DNA of 64,000 nt from Orobanche coerulescens (Eukaryota; Streptophyta; Magnoliopsida; Lamiales; Orobanchaceae). The DNA is taken from contig CM065811.1 of NCBI GenBank assembly GCA_033398695.1, positions 119,273,501 through 119,337,500 on the forward strand, in the 5' to 3' direction. Shown here piece after piece: positions 47,634 through 58,509 of the stretch. Position 1 is the stretch's first letter. Every line of letters begins with the position of its first letter. A program made the position numbers and the translations under genes. The notes beneath the pieces were generated by a model that worked only from the letters and a program-made list of their open reading frames with translations, ran no database searches and was not told the DNA's origin.

Positions 47634-50600
47634 TGTAACACCCCCAATCCGCTCAGGGATATTACACGCCGTAGACCCTTTCCTCAAGGATCTACCAGGC
47701 TGGTAACAACATAGAACGAATCAACAATGCCTTTAAGGCTAAAATGACTCAGTAGACCGATTTGGTCTTTCAATAAATACATACAACTCAATTCCAAACA
47801 CATACCCACGCAGGGGTCAAAATACAATAAACTCCCGTACAACGGGGAAAAGATACTGCAGCGGAAAAGAAAATACAACTAGACCAACACGACATCAACG
47901 GATCCTCGTGTGATTAGTATCGTTTATCTTTCATCATCCTTCGTGCCGGCCCTGTGTTATGCTCCTAAACCTGAATGCAAAAACAGACATCCACCCCCCG
48001 AATACTCGGGGGTTAGCAAAACTCCACTGTTTTGCTAGTGCAAGTACAAGTGCAAAAATACGAGCCATACAATTCACATTCCATGAATAACAATAACCGG
48101 GAAATCCTCAAAGATTCAAACGTAACGAAAAGTACTTCCCGAGGCATGAGTTTAGGTAAAACACTTCAAAACCGAAAGATCACAAATCAAGAGAAAACAA
48201 TTTATAAAACCGTTTAAAGTGCCATCGAGAGTTTTAATAGAAAACAATTTAGGATTATTAAATCCTCCTCATTCCAAAATCAACAGGGTCCTCGACCAAT
48301 AGGCGGAAAGCAATTTGCAAGAAAACCATTCAATCAACACAAGCGAGTCTTCACAAATATTTTCCACGGGGTTCTCGACCCAATCCAAATAATATCAACA
48401 CGAGATCAAACATCTCAACATCACACGGGGTCCTCGACCCAAAACACAAAATGACAACATAGTATAATCAAGGACACAGCCTTTCGTCCGCCCAAAAACT
48501 GCTCAAGACCCCTGATTAATTAACCCTCGGAGATCTCGTCAAATGTCCTTGGTTAATTAACCCTAATACCAACACTTTAAAACAAGTTGAAACACACTTT
48601 CAGAAAACATGAATCACGGTCTATATCGAGACTAGCATTTGAAAAGAGTTGAAAGAATTTGAAATACGATAATCGTCGCAGAACGGGTCTTAGCTAAACA
48701 CTCAAATATCCGTTACCAATAAGCCTGCCAGGCGCCTCCACTGAAACGCCTGTGCAACGGCGTTCACTCCACATGTAAGCCGCACATTGTCCGTGTCCAC
48801 CGCGCCGGCGTCACTCCCATAAGAGCCGCCCCTTGCACGCGCATCAGGTAAACACCGGCGTTCACCAACCATATGGAGCCGCACATTGCAGCGTACACCA
48901 GGCCGGAGATCGCACGCCCCGCCCTCAGAGGCTCCCGCATATGACGTCTCTCACAACAAGTATTCACATTGTCACAACATCAAGTACACAGTCATCGTCG
49001 TAACAATTATCAAATCAATACACCAATTCACATAATTCATCCGTCAGTCCACGACCACACGAATAAATAACAACACGCACGTCAACCATAACGCGACGGA
49101 AATAAACAATATACGTACGCATGCATTATCAAGCGCAACATCAACACCAAATATATCCAAAGGATTCACGTAGTCACTTACAACCCACACAATTACAAAA
49201 CACACGCGTTTTGAAAGTGAGCCTTTAACGAGGCTAGCCGAATCCTTTGAAAACTCATTTCAAACAATAAACAAACACACCAAGATGATCACCAATTATC
49301 ATATCCACAAAACAAGAATAGTATGGGCAAGGTACTTGCCTTGAACAACCACAACGCGGAGAATCGACCGGAGTAGGTTGGCACGAACCGACTATGAACC
49401 CGCCGTCTCCACCGATCGCCAACTCGCGGTCATAAACTACGAAGGACAAGAACAACAATGAAATGAATTCCATAACATGACTCAAAGTCGTTGAATTCAA
49501 GGAACGAACGACGAATGTTCAAGTGTTTTCCCCAAAACGGCCAAGAACACGATTCGTCCCGACAAAACACGAAAATGGAATTCCAAGTTGAAATATGGAT
49601 ATACAATCCATAGAATATGTTTAACAACATCATTTAACCACAATCGATCCATCAAAACGGATGGAAAACGAGATCGAGAACAAATCCCTCAAAAAGTCGA
49701 TTTGAAGGAAATCAAGAAATATACTTCGATTCGACGAAGAACAATGGATTAAATGATGTTAAACACAAGAATACTACCAAGATTAATCATACCCATCATG
49801 AATTAATCAACAATACGGAACGAATCGGACAAAAACGCAAAACCCCCCAAATTCAAGAATTTAGGGTTGTAAGGAAGATTACCTTGATTCGCTGGATCAA
49901 ACGATGATAACGTATGATTGATCAATGATATAACCTCAAGAACTTCATGGATTTGTTGTTAAACAACATGGCTCCATGATAAGCACACCCTCAGCCGCGG
50001 AAGAGAAGGAGAAGAAGGAGAAAAATGGCCAAAATCCCGTCTGCAGGGCCTTATATAAGTCACGGCCGGTTACATACGTAATCGGCCAATGCTTACGTAC
50101 GTAACCGAGTCATCGCCTAAAATCGCGCTGCCCGCTACGTGACGCACGCCGTGGCCTTACGTACATAACCGCCCTACGCACGTAATCGCCGAGCACTAAC
50201 GCACGTAACTCGCCAAAGGCACTGGGCCTGCATCGGCCATGACTCGGCCGGGGCCAACTCCGACGGCCCGAACGACCCCGAAACCCGAACCTGAATACGA
50301 ATCGAAGATACAGTTACGAAGTACTCGCAAAGACGAATTCGAGCACTAAGAGAACACACGATTCCGACCACCCGAAGGCTCGAAACTCGATAACGGAAAG
50401 TAATTACCCCAAACTTTGGGAAATTACGAAAATGGCCCAAAACGTCCGAAATACACGATACATGATCGAAACACCAAACCGAAGTTCACAACACGTCTAA
50501 CAAAGTTAAACGGACTTACGGGAAACTCAAAACAGCAGTTTCGAATGAGATTCGCAAGAATCGAACTCAAGTGCGGAAAAGTCGCTAAAAAGCACGGAAT

Positions 50601-50750
50601 TCAACAAAACGACACCGAAATGAACTCGGATGTCAAAAAGTGTAGAATTAATCATTCTCAGAATGACGAAACGGTCATGATCAAGTCGTCAAAATGGACT
50701 TCCGCCGAAAAAAAAGAAATTACCGGAAATCGAAATTACGGGTTATTACA
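47634..50750 (-). repeat. E6 3' LTR
   Basis: TGTAACACCCC to GGGTTATTACA, 3,117 bp. It matches 61861-62513 over the first 650 bp. The part near 50390-50750 resembles, in reverse, the beginning of the E3 LTR. Donor-like AAG|GTAATC on the minus strand at 49883/49882. The stretch 48720-48960 is a GC-richer block without recognisable gene. Confidence 0.82.
50051..50209 (-). promoter_or_regulatory. E6 LTR promoter: TTACGTACGTAA-type array and TATA box
   Basis: About seven variants of TTACGTACGTAA or TTACGTGCGTTA lie at 50068-50209. On the element strand they lie upstream of TTATATAAG (plus 50051-50058). Confidence 0.5.
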
Positions 50751-51569
50751 TTCTACCCTCCTCAAAAGAAGTTTCGTCCCGAAACATAAAACAAGTAGGG
50801 AAATGAAATATCCCGCCAGGAAAAACTCAACGAGATACACAAGAAGCGTGTAACTCATGCCCAACGGCGAAACGTTACAAGCAACGCAAAGGAATATACG
50901 GTGTGAAAACACGCTCCACGGCGACCAACACAACGTCGCCGTTAGGAATGTAATAAAACCAACAAATGACAAGCGTCATCAAACGGATAATATAGTCAAG
51001 TCAATTATCCGAACAGTCACAAGACACACGAACGAAAATCAATACGATTGATCAACCCAACGGTTCATCAATCAAAACGCGAGCCAAACGCTGAACAAAT
51101 ACGGCATTCCACCGCCTAAGGGTTGGAAGATCGAAAACGAGACTAATTTCCCGAACTTAAGGGAATTAGGAAGGAGCCTAAATGCTCAACAATCACGAAA
51201 CGAGAACAAAAACCGAACGAACAAACGATCGAGACAACAAAAAATCGAACAATCATGTCCAAAATACGAAGGATAATAGAATTCAAACAATAACTCCCAG
51301 GATGATCTGGTGAGAACTACAAGACATGCGCCCATAAGATCCACAGGAAAGGGAATAGCGATTGAAAAGTCACAACGACAAATGAGTTATTCCGAAATAA
51401 TACCACACTCGTTCGATCAACAAAAGCAAGGGATAGGGAAAGTTCAGAAAATGTTAACGAGCATAAACGAGTCGCCAGAGTCGGAAACACAGGAGTTCCA
51501 AATCCGATCCACTTCGAATAAAAGAATTAGTAGAACCAAAAGATGTCACTTCCGAACAAGGTTCACAAG
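50751..51569 (-). other. E6 polypurine tract, stem-loop and 3' noncoding region
   Basis: Polypurine tract on the element strand at 50751-50762. Stem-loop from AAGTTTCG (50769-50776) and CGAAAC (50780-50785). No gene. It ends at ACAAG (51565-51569), the E7 target. Confidence 0.6.
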
Positions 51570-53609
51570 TGTAACACCCCCAAGACATTCAGGGCACATT
51601 ACAGCGCCGTGGACCCCACACTGTGGAATCCACCAGGCTAACGTACCAACAAGACATTTGACAACGACAAACTATCATTAATAAAACGACAATTAAAATA
51701 AAAGACTACCAACCGACAATTAAAATCTGACATCAAATCCATTTCCCAAAATGGGAACACAACATAAACAATTTCAAACAGGAAGTACTCGAGTACTTAA
51801 ACCAACTTTATAATACATAAATCTCAAAATCAGACATCAATAGTAACCGACAGACATGACATCGAAAAAAATCAAATACTGGACAATATCATGCTTGCCC
51901 ATCATCCTCATACGTCCCGAGTGCTCGTTTATCCCCACGATCAATACCTGAAATACAAAAAGTATTTCCCCCATTTAAGGGGTTAGCGACAACTGCTAGT
52001 GCAAGTACAATCCATTTGAACTACATTCTAATCAGATGAATATATGCGCCAAAAAGTCATTTTAGAAAACATTTTATATTCGAATATTTACAATCACAAA
52101 ACACATTATCTCCAACAAATCACAATTCAAAGTTAACCGTTGGTACGAGACTCACGGCCACCGTACCCCGCAGAGTCCCGTCGGACATCCCTGGGTGGCT
52201 AACCACAGTTCACGATACGCACACTCACGGAAATACGTATCCCTAGAGGCCCCGTCGGACCGTCCCTAGGTGAACATACACATAACCATCCACAACAACC
52301 ACGATACAGCCATAATCCAAATACTAGAACATGTAAACAAATGTAAAGTACTTGCCTTTGAGACATTCTTCGAAGAATCGGAAGTGAAAAATGACTACGG
52401 ATGATCCGAATGGAAAACGACGGTTCCTAAACGAAGAATTAGCATAACTCAGTCCCAACGGACATTAATAATCTAAAGGAATACTCCCAAAACCCCGATT
52501 ACAATTAACGACAATATACGTTCAATCAATACGGGTGAGGGTTTACGCAAAATCTCCCCGTATTGATAATTCGCGGATTAAAATCAAGGAAACTGGATTT
52601 GGAATCATTCAATAATCACAATCGGTGAAGAATATCGTAATATAGATGAACAATTCGGAACTACACCCTAAAATCCCGAAATCCCCCAAATTCGTCAAAA
52701 TTAGGGTTCCTGAGGAATTACCTTCAATTCGGCTGATGAAAGGTGATTATGTTGATTATGATATGGTGGCTCGATTCTACCGTGATGGAATCTGGATAGA
52801 ACTCCGAAAAGAACTGGTGGAAATCGTCTCTGGGGTCGCACGTCGAAGAAACGAAGGGAAAAGAATGAAACTGCTGCTCTGAAAACTGCCCGCTGGGCTT
52901 ATATATTTGTGAAGTTAGCGCACGCTAACTTCCATATGTAGCGTGCGCTAACGGCCGTGATGTCCGGTGGCTACCGCCACCATTCGTTAGCGTACGCTAA
53001 TAATAAGGGTTAGCGACGCTAATCGTTTCTTGATAGCGCACGCAAGGCAACAGAGGGTAGCGTGCGCTACCTACACAGCAGATTAAGATCGCTGATGTCA
53101 TATCAGCAGTAAGCTGCTGTGGAGGGTGCGAAACACGATACACACGATGAGACCAGAATCCAGGAACATGAACGCGAAGCATACAAGACGACGTAGCTAA
53201 GCGCTGAAAGAGAAATACAATTCCGACCACCGAAGGGTCCGTAATGCGACAACGAAAACAAAATTCCCTAAACTATTAGGAAATTACAAAAATGGCCCAA
53301 GTGCCCGAAAATCACGAAACGACGTCGGATTTACAAACCGAAAGTCTCCACATGACCAACTCAACCATACGAACTTGTACAAACCAAGAAACAACGGAAA
53401 CGAACGAGTTTTACAAGAATCGAACGTTCATACGGCAAAACATGTCATAAAACGAAATTACGTGAAAACATCATCAAAACTCATCCAAATGGAAAAACTC
53501 CAAGAACAAAATAGATTCGAAATGTCGAAACGGTTACAAGCGAGTCGATAAAAATAGACATACACCAAAAATGGAAACTGCTATAAATGGAAAAATTACG
53601 GATATTACA
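51570..53609 (-). repeat. E7 3' LTR
   Basis: TGTAACACCCC to CGGATATTACA, 2,040 bp. Donor-like AAG|GTAATT on the minus strand at 52722/52721. Confidence 0.9.
52899..53069 (-). promoter_or_regulatory. E7 3' LTR promoter: short motif array and TATA box
   Basis: Six copies or part copies of TAGCGCACGCTA / TAGCGTGCGCTA (52916-53069) next to a TATATAAG box on the minus strand (around 52899-52907). Confidence 0.58.
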
Positions 53610-53646
53610 TTCTCCCCCTCTAAAATAAAGTTTCGTCCCGAAACTT
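53610..53646 (-). promoter_or_regulatory. E7 polypurine tract and stem-loop
   Basis: The pyrimidine run TTCTCCCCCTCT on the plus strand abuts the LTR. AAGTTTCG (53628-53635) pairs with CGAAACTT (53639-53646) around TCC and touches the polyprotein stop codon. Confidence 0.68.
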
Positions 53647-54130
53647 AAGAATTAAAAAGCTCGGGGTATCTCGAACGCATATCCTCCTCTAGCTCCCACG
53701 TCGCTTCTTCTACTCCGTGCCTCGACCATTGCACCTTAACCAAAGGAATGGTTTTGTGCCTTAACTGTTTGTCACGACGCTCCAAAATTTTGACGGGCCT
53801 CTCCTCAAACGTAACATCCTTCTCTATCTCCACGTCCCCAAAGTCAATAATGTGGGACGGGTCCGGAACGTACTTCCTCAACTGGGAAACGTGAAATACG
53901 CTATGTACATGACTCAAATGACGAGGTAAAGCCAAACGGTACGCTAACTCACCGACTCTCTCCAATACCTCGAACGGTCCAATATATCTCGGCCGAGTTT
54001 CCTTCTTCCCAAAACGGAAGACTCCTTTCATCGGAGACACTCTCAACAACATGATCTCCCACCTCGAACTCCAAAGGTCTACGCCTAACATCCGCATAAG
54101 ATTTTGTCGACTCGAGCACCAACATCCTCT
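53645..54130 (-). pseudogene. E7 integrase C-terminus and chromodomain-like segment
   Basis: Open for about 150 residues. It contains VFRFGKK, RPRYIGPFEVLERVGELAYR, HVHSVFHVSQLRKYVPDP and, at the end, LVKVQWSRHGVEEATWELEE, the Tekay-type chromodomain region thought to help choose the insertion site. It is separated from the integrase core by a frameshift near 54100-54150. Confidence 0.8.
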
Positions 54131-54149
54131 TTCAAATCAAATCAACTTA

Positions 54150-55040
54150 CTACCTCGACTCCAACACAAGCACCGGCAAGGTGCCAACCAAATCGGACGG
54201 CTCATCCCAACATATCGGTGATCGGCAACGCCGGCCATAAAGTGCCTCGTGACGGTGCCATCTTAATCGACGCGTGCGGCTATTATTATAAGCAAACTCA
54301 ATTAAGGCCAAATGCTCCTCCCAATTACTACTCCAGTCTAACGCACACGCGCGCAACAAATCCTCGAACGTCTGAATGGTACGTTCGGACTGCCCATCGG
54401 TCTGGGGATGGAACAAAGTGCTCAAACGTAACTGTGTCCCCAATGCCTTATGCACTGCCTGCCAAAAATGCGATACGAATCGGCCATCCCTGTCTGAAAT
54501 AATGGTCCTCGGCGTACCATGAAGCCTCACTATCTGAGTAATAAAAATACGAGCCAACTTTTCTGGACCCCAAGTATCCTTGATGCCCAGAAAATGTGCC
54601 GACTTGGTCAGTCGGTCTACAATCACCCATACCATATTCATACCAGTCTTCGTCCTCGGTAAACTCGTGACAAAATCCATAGAGATATCCTCCCACTTCC
54701 ATTCTGGAACGGGAAGTGGTTTCAATAATCCGGCTGGCCGCTGATGCTCAATCTTGACTTGCTGACAAGTCAAACACTTAGCCACAAACTGAACTACCTC
54801 TTTCTTCATATCGTTCCACCAGAAATTTTTCCTCAGATCTTTATACATTTTACTCGAGCCCGGATGGACTGAGTAAGGTGACGCGTGAGCCTCTCGCATA
54901 ATACTCTGTCTCATTTCCGAGTCGTTCGGAACACACAACCAACCTCGGAATCTCAACACTCCGTCCTCATGAATAACAAATCCCGGGGCTTTCCCCTTCT
55001 CTACACTCTCCCGAAGCTGAATAAACATCGGGTCCTCCAA
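54150..55040 (-). pseudogene. E7 integrase core
   Basis: 296 residues open. It has the HHCC zinc site (REAHASPYSVHPG and CLTCQQ) and the catalytic core with MDFVTSLP, SDRDGRFVSHFW and QSERTIQTFED, so the three acidic residues are present. It matches E4 integrase closely. Frame is lost near the end (NNSRTRRLRWHRHEALYG, where E4 has NNSWHATIRMAPYEALYG). Confidence 0.85.
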
Positions 55041-57060
55041 CTGTCCCGATTTAATGTCCTCGACTGAGATGAAGAAATCTCAAGAGTACGCAATCGCCGA
55101 ACTCTCTCGGGCAGATAACCTCAATGCTCAACCTCGTAAACTCACGCCGAAGTTCCGACCGGGCCGTAAGTAACTCAAGCGCCAAGCGACATCGATTTAG
55201 GCTCAAGGCATCTCGCTACCACGTTAGCCTTGCCGGATGATAAAGGATCTCGAGATCATAATCCTTAATCAATTCCAACCACCTCCTCTCGCCTCATATT
55301 AAGCTCTTTCTGCGTGAAAATGTACTTGTGCTCTTGTGATCGGTGAAAATCGACACGACGAGCCATACAAGTAATGACGCGGATCTTCAACGCAAATACG
55401 ATTGCGGCCAACTCAAGATCGTGCGTAGGTAATTCAATTCATATGGTTTCAACCGACGGAAGCATAAGCGATCGTCCTCCCGTGCCGCATAAGTACGCAT
55501 CCGAGCCCTTGGCCCGAAGCATCACTATAAATCGAGAAACCATCGTTACCACTCGCAGAAAGCCAAAACAGGAGCGGTCGTCAACCGCTTCTTCAACTCC
55601 TCAAAACTATTCTCGCCTCTCATCGGTCCACACAAACTTCTCTCGACTTCAGAATAATCGAGCCGAGGTCGAGCAAGTTTAGAGAACCCTCGACGAACCT
55701 ACGATAATACCCGGCTAATCCCGTAAAACTACGGACCTCTTTCACGTTCTTGGGCGGCGCCCAATCCAACACCGCTCTACCTTATGTGGGTCCACACGGA
55801 CACCCTACCGAGATCACATGACCGAGAAACATAACTTCCCGTAACCAAAACTCGCACTTTGAGAACTTCGCAAAAGATGCCGAGTTCTCAAAATATCTAA
55901 CACAATATGCAAATGACGGCGTGCTCCTCCTCGCTCCTCGAGTAAATCAGATGTCATCGATAAAAACGACTACACACTTATCGAGGTACTCGATAAAGAC
56001 TTTGTTCATAAGTCGCATGAACACGGCCGGGTGCGTTAGTTAGCCCAAAAGGCATAACCACAAACTCGTAGTGACCGTATCTCGTCCGAAAGGCCGTCTT
56101 CTAATATCGGTATCCTTCACTCGGAGCCGATAATACCCCGATCTCAAATCAATCTTCGAAAACACGGTCGCTCCTTGCAACCGATCAAACAAGTCATCAA
56201 TCCTCGGAGTGGATATTTGTTTTTGATGGTCACTTTGTTCAACTCTCGGTAGTCGATGCACAAACGAAGTGACCCATCCTTCTTCTTTACAAATAGGACC
56301 GGTGCGCCCAAGGCGAAGCACTCGGTCGAATATACCCCATGTCTAGCAACTCTCCCAATCGCTTTCTTCAACTCGGGCATCTCGGCAGCGCCATACGGTA
56401 TGGCGTCTTAGAGATAGGTGTTGCACCCGGCTCTAGATCGACGGTAAACTCAACCTCTCGGCCGGCGGCAAACCCGCAACTCATCCGAAAACGTCGGATA
56501 CTCACATACTACCGGAATAGACGAGAGCTCGACTCCCCTTCTTCCGATCTCAAAGCATAACACCAATAGCCCGTGCAACCTCCCGAAGAAGTCTCACCGC
56601 CTCAAAGCGCCGATCGCAATCTCCGGCTACCCCGCTTACGCCCCACAAAAGAATGCTCGGTACCATCGAGGCTAACATCGAAACAGCCTCGTTCTATAAT
56701 TCATGATCGCCCCATGACGGTCCACCCAATCCTCACCTGCACTAAATCCTCATCTCTAATATCTACCGCAATCGATTAGAAGGCCAATCCCTCCCCGCGA
56801 TACTCACGTAAAAATCTCTAATCTCACGGTCCCCCACGATGCTATCCCGCTAGGAAGTTTAACAACAAAAGGCTCACAAGCAACAAGGCAATCAACATGC
56901 ATTTACGCACACAATCCATAGATATAAAAGAATGCGTAGCACTTAATCGAACAATACTAAACAGGATGGTCAAGGATGTGGACGGTACTGTAGCCACCGT
57001 CGCGTCGGGATCTCCGGCTCGCCTCATCTCATACACACGGGGCGGAACAGACCCCGCACT
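55041..57060 (-). pseudogene. E7 protease, RT and RNase H, frameshifted
   Basis: Pieces in several frames: MYEMRRAGDPDATVAT and SATHSFISMDCV (protease region, 57036-56842), [36 protein letters not shown] and [12 protein letters not shown] (RT, 56380-56040), then scattered RNase H sequence. Compared with E4, many losses coincide with CAG or CTG: QLRV codon CAG reads CGG, and the expected ATGCAG reads ATGCGA. CAG/CTG triplets are strikingly few from 55081 to 56460. Some breaks may be sequence errors. Confidence 0.78.
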
Positions 57061-57072
57061 AGAAGCTCCCCT

Positions 57073-58300
57073 CTAGAAGGTGACCACGACCTCGACCTCT
57101 ACCAAAACTCTGCTGCGGTGAGGAACTATCGATGCTGATTCACACTCGGCTCTCCCGCACTGGGGTGATATCCGAGTAACTGGAGCCCGAGCCGCATCCC
57201 TACAAAACTTAGCACGGTGACCCATACGACCACAAGTAAGACACCGAATCGGAGGCCTATCACACTCACTCATCATGTGGCCGGGACGGCTGCAGTTGAA
57301 GCACGTAGGACCACGAACGGAACCAGCAGGAGCAGACCTAGAACTGCTCTCGACCAACCGATGGCGGCCGACTCGAAGACTCGCGAACTGACTGAGCCTT
57401 CGGATACCCCCCTGAATTGCCTCCCGAAAACTGACCGGAGGTCTTCTGCTTCTTTCCTTCAGCTGCCGTCTCTGTCGCAGAAAACGACATCTCGTAAGCC
57501 ATCGCTTTATTCTGATAATCTTTCAAAGTCGTGTACCCCAGGCCAGACATGTAGTGGCGCACCCTCGGCTTCATCCGCATATCAAAGTGGCGGATCTTGT
57601 CTAGCTCATCTCGGACTTGGTTTCTCACGTAGTGCAGCTGTTGATTGTAGTCCTTGATAGCTTGAGAAATAGGAACATCTTGGGGCTTAGCCTCAAAGAA
57701 GGCTCGGATCTTCCCCTCTTTCACTGGCCAAGGACAGTATTCGTCTTCCATCAGATATCGAAACTCTGCCCACGTAGCTGCCCGGTCACGCGGTTTCACC
57801 GCTTGCCACCACGTCGCTGCCTCCTTGGCGAGGAAGTACTGAGCAATGGGTACTTTCCTCTTCTCGGAACAGTTAGCAGCCTCAAACACTTTCTCCAACT
57901 CGAATAACCAATTCTCCCAACCAGAAGGGTCAGAAGCACCATCAAACTGCGGAGGACGCATACGAATCACGTCCTGGAGTAGCTTATCATTACCGGATCC
58001 GGAGGGCGGAACCGGTTGGCATTAGCATGGCCGACTGTAACGGCTCGAGCCGCAGAGCGTCATCCGGTTCGCTACTTGCCGTAATATGTTGGCCACTCCA
58101 ACATTCTCATGAGCATTACCGAGCTAGCAGATAGTCCCGCTGACCTCCGAACTAGGGGAACACTGCTCGACAAAGAGGGCATCGCCGAATCGGTTCTCGA
58201 GTGATCGGACATGGCCGCCCCACCGGCCGCGCCACGCCCTACCGCGTCCGCGATCAAGGCCCGCGTCCTCTACCAGCAGGAATTCTGAAGAAGCAACGGG
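57073..58300 (-). pseudogene. gag: E7 gag
   Basis: The core is open from 57970 to 57338 (WENWLFELEKVFEAANC, WAEFRYLMEDEYCPWPVKEG, MKPRVRHYMSGLGYTTLKDY). Two intact CCHC knuckles follow in another frame at 57357-57073 (CFNCSRPGHMMSEC and CLTCGRMGHRAKFC). The Arg/Gly-rich N-terminus (58300-58060) is split between frames. Compared with E1 and E4 all parts are there, so damage is light apart from frame changes. Confidence 0.82.
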
Positions 58301-58492
58301 TAAGTACAATTCAAATGCAAAACGCAAAAGATACTAAGACAGGAATAGAACAGAACGGTGAAACGAGTCAAGTTCGGAAAACTTACGAGCACCGGCGTAC
58401 TGAGATGATGGCATAGCAGTGATACTGTCCCAAAAAAAACGACACTTAACTAGACCCAAATGACCGACAGCCTAGGTATCCATAAACCTAAA

Positions 58493-58504
58493 TCTCCGAT
58501 ACCA
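58493..58504 (-). other. E7 primer binding site (initiator-Met type)
   Basis: TGGTATCGGAGA on the minus strand, five bases from the LTR. The CAG of TGGTATCAGAGC reads CGG, as in E2 and E6. Confidence 0.75.
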
Positions 58505-58509
58505 TATTC

